From Antrodiella citrinella (lineage: Eukaryota > Basidiomycota > Agaricomycetes > Polyporales > Steccherinaceae), in NCBI GenBank assembly GCA_004802725.1, contig SGPM01000571.1, positions 1-11,598 of the forward strand: a stretch of 11,598 nt of DNA, read 5' to 3'. Below are positions 1-6,843 of this stretch, piece after piece. Each line of letters opens with the position of its first letter. Position 1 is the stretch's first letter. Below the pieces are notes generated by a model. That model was not told the origin of the DNA. It did no database searches and saw nothing but the letters and a program-made list of their open reading frames with translations. A program made the translations under genes and the position numbers.

Positions 1-121
1 CTGTAGATGTTCGAAGACGAACCGCCGAATGTCGCGGTTCTCCGGGATGGTCTCGAAGCACAAGTCCGGTAGCGGGTAGTCGGTCGCGGGTCCAATGATT
101 CCAACGTCGCAATAGAGATAC
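1..121 (-). CDS. Possible partial exon of an unrecognised gene at the left edge
   Basis: Read on the minus strand, 121 down to 1 is open and looks like protein: YLYCDVGIIGPATDYPLP, then a stretch with FETIPENRDIRRF. A plausible acceptor (pyrimidine-rich run ending in CAG) lies at 124-122, so this could be an internal exon whose downstream part lies beyond the window. The same frame is also open back to a TGA near 160-165. I do not recognise the family. It lies outside the left repeat array, so it may belong to the flanking host DNA or to a neighbouring element. The call rests only on an open frame and amino-acid composition over about 40 codons. Confidence 0.35.
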
Positions 122-189
122 CTGACTTTGTAAAACAAGAGTCCCACCAAGCTGGGCAGAGCTTGTGTTCAGCGTGGCCAGGATAGTTT

Positions 190-690
190 TATGTATAACC
201 CTGGGCCAGGCATTGTACACATGGTACAATAAGTATTACTACTACAATTGTACAAGTGTTCTACAGTACAATAAAACATGATCGGAAGTTATACAGGTGT
301 TCTGTGTAAAACACACCTAGGATAAAACATGCCCAAATGATATACATGCATTGTACAATAGAATAAAACACGTCCGCACATTATACAAGCGTTGTACGAC
401 ATTGTAAAACACGTCCGGACATTGTACAATAGAATAAAACACGTCCGCACATTATACAAGCGTTCTACAACGGTGTAAAACATGCCCGGACGTTGTACAA
501 TAGAATAAAACACGCCCGGACGTTGTACAATAGAATAAAACACGTCCGCACATTATACAAGCGTTCTACAACGGTGTAAAACACGCCCGGACGTTGTACA
601 ATACAATAAAACATGTCCGCACATTATACAAGCGTTGTACGACATTGTAAAACACGTCCGCATGTTTTACAATGTTGTAAAACACACTCA
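190..690. repeat. Left tandem array of 30/41-base units (compound period 71)
   Basis: AT-rich tandem repeats built from two related units. A 41-base unit (A) starts ACATTATACAAGCGTT and a 30-base unit (B) starts ACRTTGTACAATAGAATAA; both end in AAAACAYGYCCGS. Clear units are A 378-418, B 419-448, A 449-489, B 490-519, B 520-549, A 550-590, B 591-620 and A 621-661, so most of the array is an A+B dimer of 71 bases. Degenerate copies extend out to about 190. The 8-base palindrome TTGTACAA occurs at 248, 351, 422, 493, 523 and 594. The inner end closes with a perfect palindrome, GTTTTACAA-TG-TTGTAAAAC (664-683). Related units lie inverted at the right end of the window. The 84-codon open frame here is a by-product of the repeats. 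Confidence 0.9.
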
Positions 691-949
691 TACATTTCTT
701 AGACTCGGATGCGCCCGACCATCATAGAAGTGTCGTGTGCCGCTCAGTCTCGGTCTCCGTAAACCAGCTAAGATGAGGCCTTGTGGTCGCATTTTTAAGT
801 TCACAGGACAATGAATGGAGTGAAGGCAACATTAAAATCAATTGACTAAGTATAGTGACATTGTAATGAACCAGGCATTATGTCAGCAACAGATATGACG
901 GACGGCTAGCGAACGTATTCAAACGAGACAATAGGGCGAAGACGCGAAG
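691..949. other. Gene-free stretch between left array and purine-rich block
   Basis: I see no open frame with coding character, no RNA gene and no repeat here. It is the spacer between the left array and the purine-rich block, downstream of the 3' end of the minus-strand gene. Confidence 0.5.
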
Positions 950-1152
950 ACGAGTGCGAGACAGACCGCAAGGGTACGAGAATTGGGATGGGACAAAAGC
1001 AAAGATAAAGCGAGGGTGAGGAAGAGAAGTATGGAAGCAATATAATAGAAGAGAGAGGCGGCGATAGGGTGAACACGAGTGCGAGACCAAAGGGGAAGGT
1101 ACGAAAGCAAAGACAAAGTGAGGGTGGGGCAAGAGAAGTATAGAAGAGAGAG
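950..1152. repeat. Purine-rich block with an imperfect direct duplication
   Basis: Two copies of a purine-rich sequence follow each other. Copy 1 (about 950-1056) runs from ACGAGTGCGAGA to TAGAAGAGAGAG. Copy 2 (about 1075-1152) has the same beginning and end but is shorter by about 29 bases. Shared interior strings include AGCAAAGA-AAAG-GAGGGTG and AAGAGAAGTAT. Long overlapping minus-strand open frames (such as 906-1484) are rich in Ser, Leu, Pro, His and Phe. That is what a polypyrimidine strand yields in any frame, so I do not call them genes. Confidence 0.7.
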
Positions 1153-1161
1153 ACAAGGAAA

Positions 1162-1221
1162 CAGTTAGCGGCGAAACAGTTTGCGACGAAAGGATTGGCA
1201 ACGAAAGGAGTGGCAACTAGG
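1162..1221. repeat. Four degenerate 15-base tandem units
   Basis: Four consecutive 15-base units: CAGTTAGCGGCGAAA, CAGTTTGCGACGAAA, GGATTGGCAACGAAA and GGAGTGGCAACTAGG. Neighbouring units share most positions. It lies directly after the purine-rich duplication and has the same biased composition. No function can be read from it. Confidence 0.65.
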
Positions 1222-1407
1222 TGAGATAAGAGGATAGACGACCATAAGAGACGAAACGACGAAACATGGTATGAATGTAAGCAGTGGAAGACGGTAGAAA
1301 TGGAGTGAAACAACGAGGGATGAAACGAGCAAGTTGAGAACGAGAATGGCGATGGAATGTGGCAATGACGAAGACGAAGTCCGAAAGGGGGAATGTAACC
1401 TCGACAC

Positions 1408-3832
1408 TTAACGACGTTTACGACTGGACGGGGGCTTACCGCTACGTCCAACCGTGCCAGCTGGAACGCCGGCAGTCGAATCACGACCGGTAACTCCCAT
1501 GCGACTCAACACCCACTGAATATCCTGTATGATCAAGAATGATTGGACCAGGAGATCTGGATCAGCGATCAACATAGCCGTCGAATACCACCACGACACA
1601 GCCATGATGACCATGAAGAAACCGTTTTGTCCGCCGCGTCTCAAAACACTCCAGTCACTGCACGCCTCCTCGGTCTCCTCTACCTGCGCCGGAGGCCAGT
1701 TGTCCTCCTCGGTCTGACGCCATCCGGGCTGAATGCCACTGTACCAGAGCTTGAACTTGGCGATGAAGGACGGGAGACAGTCGCTCAGGTCGGGCGGCTT
1801 CTCGTAATTCCTGTGGGCCTTGATCCAGTTCTGTACCTCAGCCGGACGATGACCAGCGGGCATGTAGTTCGCAGGGACCTAAGATTGGTGAGACAAAGAT
1901 ATTAAACAAGAGAAAAAACAACATACGTTTCCGGTGGGATATCCTAAACGCTTCTCGTAGTCCTTCCACTGCCGAACCACTTCCCACCACGTCGGGTCCG
2001 TCGAAACACTCATAAGATACTCCTCAGCCGCTACCATCCACGCCGCTGTCGCTGGGAGGGAGTCCGTAGGCACAGGGTCGACGTCCATCATGTTATCGCC
2101 AGCGGGCGAAGGGTCTGTACGGTTGGAAGTGGTGGGAATGCCTATCATGGTAGAGATACGATCTTCGAGAGGAACATCCGTGGCAGGGGGGTCCTGGGAA
2201 GTGCCGGCTGATGTAGGAGACGACGTGCCCGACGACATCGGGACGGAAGTCGGGGTGGGCACCATCACCATCTGCTGGAGTTCCTGAGCTGGGGGCGGGA
2301 CAAGAGAAGCCGCCGTCGACGTGGTCGGGTCGCCGGACGCTGACTTCGACTCCATGGCCTTAGTTTGCGTGGGCTCAATCTCCATAGGTTCAGCCTGCAT
2401 AGACTCCGGCTGAGATCCATGCTGGGAGGAAGGAGGGAGAGAGCCTCCTCGAGTGGACGAAGGGTCGGCGCCGCCGCCGCCGTTGATGTTGTTGGTGACA
2501 ACAGGAGGAGCGTGTGGGAGAGGTTCGCTGGCAACCCTCGAAGTAGCGCCGTTCTTGGCTGCGGCGCCAATGGGAGTGGGTTTGGGCCTCGGCTTGCTGA
2601 CGGCTTTGTCCGAGCTGCTGACGGTTTTGTCCGAGTTCGAAGTGTCACCAACACGAAGCTGCTCAACGAGTTTGGTGTTCCGGTCGATCTTCTCTCGCAA
2701 GAGACGCTCTTGCTCTGCCTTATCGGCCTGGTCGTCAACATCCATGGACGCAGATCCACCCTCGGATGCCTCTGTTTTACGATGTAAGTCGATATTTTGG
2801 CTATGTGAATGATATGTGACATACTCTTCATACCAGGATCACACCGAACGATGAACTGCCCGAAGTGAGCTTCAACCTTCTCCTTGAAATCGGGCGTGGC
2901 CTCCTCCCACGTAAGTTCGCCGTCCGTAGTCTTACAGTGGTGATATCTGTACGAATATTGTATAAGTATTGGCTACATGTACTCGTAGACGAACTCACAT
3001 ATAGATCATCGCTTCGCCGGTGCGCGGGTGCTTTCCGCCGATGATGACCGACCCATCCAACCCGGTCTGTCGACCAGGTTGTTGAAAATGGTGCGGAACG
3101 CGAGGTCGAGACTCTCGATTGCCCTACGGATGCATGCATACACAGTAAGTAATCGGACAATTGGAATATAGGACATGTTGTACTCACTTCTCTTTAGCCT
3201 TCACCTGCTTCTCTTTAGCCTCGGGGGATTCGGAGCTGACGCCAACAAGTGCCTCGGCGTCGAAGTCGCTGTTGTCGTCGCGAGCCCTCTCTACCTCGGC
3301 CTTCACGTCGTCGGATTCGGCACTCAAGAGCTCTTGGACAAGCTTTATCGTGAACGGCCACTTGTCGATCGGCTCATCTTCTTCGTCCAGGCTGGCCTTG
3401 TATTCGTCATACCTCTCGTTGATGATAGGCCTCAGTTTCTTGCAGAAGAGCTTCATATACGCCTGGTAAGGATGCAGCTTCTGGGACCGCTTTCCCAACT
3501 TGAGCATGCCTTTCCCGAGACGCGGTTTGGACACACCGACCACGGACTTGCGAGTGTGGTTACCAAACCAATGGCGGATGCGCTGGAAAGATGACGTCAG
3601 TCTCCAGATGTGGTCGAAAGGTAAGCACACGCACCTTCTCCAGCGTGGTACGCTGCTTATCATGGGACGGCACGCCAGGACCCTCGTCGTATCCAAAGCG
3701 GTCGAGGAATTCCTTCAAAACGGTGCCATAGAAGGAGGGCAAGGTGTTCTTCTTCTGCGCTACGAAGAATTGAGAGATGTTGTTTTCGAGCCACGCGAAT
3801 TGGTCTGTGCTTGTCCAAGGCGGTCGACCCAT
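1408..3832 (-). CDS. WFxNHxR-motif basidiomycete hypothetical protein, six exons, with a one-base frameshift
   Basis: Exons on the minus strand: 3832-3635, 3582-3188, 3123-2999, 2946-2834, 2771-1927, 1878-1408; introns of 48-64 bases. Start chosen at 3832 (purine at -3, G at +4) because the conserved-looking W-x(4)-Q-x(2)-WL block follows at once. The exons total 2147 bases, one short of 716 codons. The good frame of exon 3 (AIESLDLAFRTIFNNLVD) must shift near 3066-3071 to reach TGLDGSVIIGG, after which the frame is open to the TAA. Numbering as if that base were present: W-x-Q-WL block 6-15; WFGNHTR 71-77, resembling a homeodomain recognition helix; GG-x-HP 227-231; low-complexity Ser/Pro/Thr region about 280-490; YMPAGHRP 564-571 followed by WI; QPGWR 609-613; hydrophobic C-terminal block with WW (655-656) and DIQWVL; basic tail KPPSSRKRR. 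I know this layout from unnamed Agaricomycete proteins. The function is unknown; DNA binding is only a guess from the WFxNHxR motif and the basic tail. It could be a recent pseudogene or contain a sequence error. Confidence 0.75.
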
Positions 3833-4270
3833 TGCGTGCGAGGAAGGCGAAAAGGTGGCAAGTTGAAAGACAGCGAGCGAGCGGATGAGGAACGTCGACA
3901 GACGGTCGCAAAGCAAGAGTTGGAGTAAAACAGAAAGGTGAGCTGAATTGAATGCGTGCACCGTACGAATGTTTATAACATGGCGTGTTTGTTTTTCTTT
4001 TCTATGTTTTATTTCTCCAGTGGGACCCCACGGTCTCGCTCCTGTAACGCCCCTTGTCCGACCCCGCCGTCACCCTCATATTTCGGCCCCTGATTCATCC
4101 GCGGTCTCCATCTGGTTTTTGCGCTGCTCCCGAGATGTCGGTTATACAATCGGCTGTTTGTATAATAGTACAACATCTGGATGGTGCAGAAACCAGAACT
4201 GCATACGCTATGGACATACCCGTCCGTCAGCGTAACTGCCTTTGTTTTTGACAATTCATTGCTGACTCAC
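3833..4270. other. Spacer between the two first-exon copies, with an 8-base inverted repeat
   Basis: No exon with family character is visible on either strand; in particular no WFxN segment follows the upstream exon copy. If that copy is an alternative first exon, its intron would run from 4270 to 3583 (688 bases), far longer than the roughly 50-base introns elsewhere. A perfect inverted repeat, TTATACAA (4142-4149) and TTGTATAA (4158-4165), followed by TAGTACAAC, uses the same words as the terminal arrays. The stretch just upstream of 3832 probably holds the promoter of the main gene. Confidence 0.45.
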
Positions 4271-4465
4271 CTGTCTCAGCGTCCGAGTTTCCTCGGCAAT
4301 TCCATGGCGGCCAAGCCCTTCGATACCGAAGGACTCGTCCCACTCATCCATCATCTCGGAGATGAACTGCTGTACGCGCGACTGCTCGACTGCACATTTA
4401 TAGTGGGGGACACGCTTTACGAGCCAGACAGTTTGCTCTGGAGTTGCCCAGTATGAGCGTGTCAT
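4271..4465 (-). CDS. Second copy of the first exon of the WFxNHxR-family gene (alternative first exon or remnant)
   Basis: From the ATG at 4465 (A at -3), 65 codons run to an exact donor CAG|GTGAGT at 4271/4270. The peptide MTRSYWATPEQTVWLVKRVP lines up with the first exon of the 1408-3832 gene, MGRPPWTSTDQFAWLENNIS. Shared features are M-x-R, W6, Q11, WL14-15, an A at 25, phenylalanines in the middle and a TL near the end. Length (65 versus 66 codons), strand and splice phase (0) match, so it could be joined in frame to the WFGNHTR exon. No second exon of its own is seen before 3832. It is either an alternative first exon with its own promoter or the leftover of a duplicated gene. Identity is modest, so the duplication is old or the copies come from different family members. 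Confidence 0.6.
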
Positions 4466-4706
4466 TGGTGGGTGTTGGTGGTAAAGAAGAACGGATGGCG
4501 CGCAACAAATCTGACAAGTGTGGCTAAGTACGGCTAGTACGGAATTACGCGAAAACCCACGGCTGGAAAGTTCGCATGTAGTTGACTTTGGCGCAAACAA
4601 ACAAACCTGAAACAGTCAAATACGGCACATTCCCCCACGCACAACTCTCTCTCGACCACCATCCACTCTTTCGATCTGTCCAAAACGGTGACCATCGACG
4701 CTTGAA
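4466..4706. promoter_or_regulatory. Possible divergent promoter region
   Basis: 241 bases separate the minus-strand ATG at 4465 from the plus-strand ATG at 4707, a head-to-head spacing compatible with a shared promoter. On the plus strand, 4625-4680 is rich in C and T, as is common just upstream of fungal start codons. No clear TATA box is seen. The call rests on position and composition only. Confidence 0.35.
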
Positions 4707-5604
4707 ATGGTTAACACGTTCAGTAGACCGCTCAGGGACCCGCCTGCAGATCCATCTAGAGACCAGGAGGAGCGAAACGGGGGAGTTCTGTATCCGACCA
4801 CGGTCTTTGCCCAACAGAGCAGGTCTCCGCAAGTCAACGTCACCGCTGAGTTCCACGGTACATTTACGATCGCCGTGGAAGGCAACACGATTGGGCAATC
4901 CCGCTTGCCAGAGCCTCGTCCGCCTCCCCCACCCATTCCGTACAGCACCCGTCCCATCCAGGGTAGTGTTCATGTTACCGCTTCTGTGGCGACATCTGAG
5001 GCGACGTCAGGTGGGAGCAACCAGGAGCAGGATGCATTCTACCGCTACCACGACCCTACCCCCGCTCCAATCGCACCCGCCGCTCATGCCCGTCCCCACC
5101 GTCAGTATGTTGCCCCGCCGATTGGGATCGTCGGAGGAGATACTCGCGCTTCCCAGTCGCCTAGGACTGGCCGAAGAGAGAACGTGAATCGTACAAGTCG
5201 TTCCTCGGCTCCACGCTCCATCTCCCCCACGACAGCCGCAGTCGAACGTCAATTCCGGGAGTGCGTCCTCCAAGGTTTGCAGTCCTCGTTATTCGTCTTT
5301 CGTTTTGCTGACAGAATGCCCAGACGATGCGTCTGTGTCTGAGTACGACAGCGATGACAACATCACCAAGTCACATAAGTGGTATGTCATTTTCATCGGG
5401 AAAGAGATTGGTATATTCAAAGCATGGTAAGAATGATTATTTGCGTTCTCGCCGATGATGTCGCTGATATTGGAGTGTAGGGAGAACTGTCTTGCGTACA
5501 CTGTGGACAAGAGAGCCAGGTGGTGCAAGAAGGACTCACGCAGAGAAGCTGAAGACGCTTACAGGAGGGCGAAGGAGAGGGGCCATGTGAGGAAGCTGCG
5601 CTGA
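4707..5604 (+). CDS. Protein with C-terminal RNase H1 N-terminal-like (hybrid-binding) domain
   Basis: Three exons: 4707-5274, 5315-5426, 5481-5604, giving 804 bases (267 residues). Intron 2 (5427-5480, GTAAGA..GTGTAG) is clear. Intron 1 is short (40 bases) with a weak GTTTGC donor, chosen because the stronger-looking GTGCGT at 5261 leads to an early stop; an acceptor at 5323 is also possible. Residues 1-190 are Pro/Ser/Thr/Arg-rich, with a run of five prolines, and of unknown function. Residues 212-267 begin WYVIFIGKEIGIFKAW, then ENC and an AEDAYRRAKERGHV helix. This fits the small domain at the N terminus of RNase H1 and in caulimovirus viroplasmin (YVVFVGRxPGIYxSWxEC followed by EEAE), which binds RNA-DNA hybrids or dsRNA. 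No RNase H catalytic domain follows; the stop comes right after the domain. Binding hybrid or double-stranded nucleic acid is inferred. It lies between the WFxNHxR gene and the transposase. Confidence 0.65.
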
Positions 5605-6843
5605 GTGTGGCGCATCTTGTTCTTAGAATAGTGTTCGTACAAACGGTCTATTTTCTGTGTCTTTGTGTTCCGCTGTCGGTGAATGTTGTCGCTATTGTTT
5701 TGAATCGAGCTTGCAAACATGTATTCAGGTTTCTAGTTGTGCATTTGTACCGATATCCAACCGTACCATGGATGCCGGTTTAAGACTTTCGCAACGACAG
5801 AATGTGGGTTCTGCGACAGTGCATGTAACAAGAGGATGTGCGAACGCTCTTGTGTATTGGATGCTAGAGGTCTTGCATACTTCAAAACGCGTACTAGTCG
5901 TCCGAATCCTGATGTGCCACTATCCAAATTCTGTTATACATACTGCGTGCTCGTCCAGATAGAAACAGCATTCAGTGACCGTTACAGACCGCGATACAAA
6001 TCTTCGAGACAGTGCATGTTGCAAGAGGACATGCAGATGTTCTTGTTCACTTGACGTTGAATCAATCTGACTACGGTCTTGCATACTTCCGAGTCACGAC
6101 CGCACACCAGCTACTCCTCTCCCAATCATTGGGGGACATCACATACTATGCGTTCATTCACTGGATACTAACAGCATAGTCCTGAATGCAGAAAGTCATC
6201 TGAGTGTAAGGAATATCCAAGCTGTACAAATCGAAACTTTGAATGTGTGAGTTGCAACCTGGACGAATGACCCTGGTATGGTGCGGCCGTCCGAAGTCTA
6301 GTGAACTGACAGTACTTGGATCCAAAATAATGATCAGTCAATCGTAGGGACACTCGCAAGCACATTGGAGTTGACTATGCGTGAAGGTGGAGATTCACTT
6401 ACTGTCGTACAGCAAAAAGTTCGTTACATGATTCGGACTTGCTGCAGGTCTTCGTATGCAGTTGCTTTGAGTCTCGAATTAATGTACGAGACGCACGAGC
6501 AACTAGATTATATTGAAGCCAAAGAACTACAACTCACGGCTTCTGATCCTACGCGGCTGCAGCTTCAAGTAGAAGGTTAGACGTTAGAACAACTTGAACG
6601 AGAGCGGCCGGTGTCACAACGGTCATGCGCAAATCGAAGGTCAGGAATACCGGTGAAACCTGTTGTCTAAAATGTTCATGATCATCCTCGTAGAAACAAT
6701 GATTACCTTTCGTTCATGCGATGACGGAGGTCATGATTTTGGGCTCGCAGTTAAGCGAACTGGACATGGCCAAATCACGTTGCGGAGTTTCAAGTTGATA
6801 TGTTGGGGCGCTTGTGTGTCCTTGTCGTTTCGTTGTCACCATC
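5605..6843. other. Gene-free stretch upstream of the transposase
   Basis: About 1.2 kb without a convincing exon. Open frames here (the longest about 100 codons) have no recognisable family, no fitting splice sites and no start context worth trusting. The stretch contains one degenerate direct duplication, listed separately. The last few hundred bases before 6844 must hold the transposase promoter, but I see no clear TATA box. Confidence 0.5.
5815..6089. repeat. Degenerate direct duplication, offset about 193 bases
   Basis: Copy 1 starts at 5815 (GACAGTGCATGTAACAAGAG) and copy 2 at 6008 (GACAGTGCATGTTGCAAGAG). Both continue with a related stretch ending TCTTGT. Both reach GGTCTTGCATACTTC, at about 5869-5883 and 6075-6089. 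The interior has diverged and copy 2 has an insertion of about 13 bases. No coding frame is kept across it. It looks like an old local duplication in non-coding DNA. Confidence 0.6.

Noticed and set aside
190..230. Telomere-like repeats (TAACCCTG)
   Set aside because: Only one or two such words occur, within a different tandem unit; no run of CCCTAA or TTAGGG.
289..543. 84-codon minus- or plus-frame peptide with repeated FYSIVQRPG/FYTVVERL-like words
   Set aside because: It is the translation of the left tandem array; repeats of this kind give repeated peptides without being genes.
378..661. CRISPR-like array
   Set aside because: Units are joined directly without unique spacers, and the genome is eukaryotic.
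906..1484. 192-codon minus-strand open frame and overlapping 112- and 80-codon frames
   Set aside because: Several frames are open at once because the strand is pyrimidine-rich; the peptides are Ser/Leu/Pro/Phe low complexity.
4009..4254. 81-codon minus-strand frame as a second exon of the 4465-4271 copy
   Set aside because: It lacks the WFxNHxR segment expected next in this family and shows no other family character.
4582..5187. 201-codon plus-strand frame overlapping the RNase H1-N-domain gene
   Set aside because: It is out of frame with the recognisable C-terminal domain and is an alternate-frame shadow of exon 1.
5261..5314. Stronger donor GTGCGT at 5261 for intron 1 of the RNase H1-N-domain gene
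   Set aside because: It gives a more typical 54-base intron but leads to a stop after nine codons and loses the domain.
6365..6580. 71-codon plus-strand frame upstream of the transposase
   Set aside because: No family, no supporting splice sites, isolated; could be chance.
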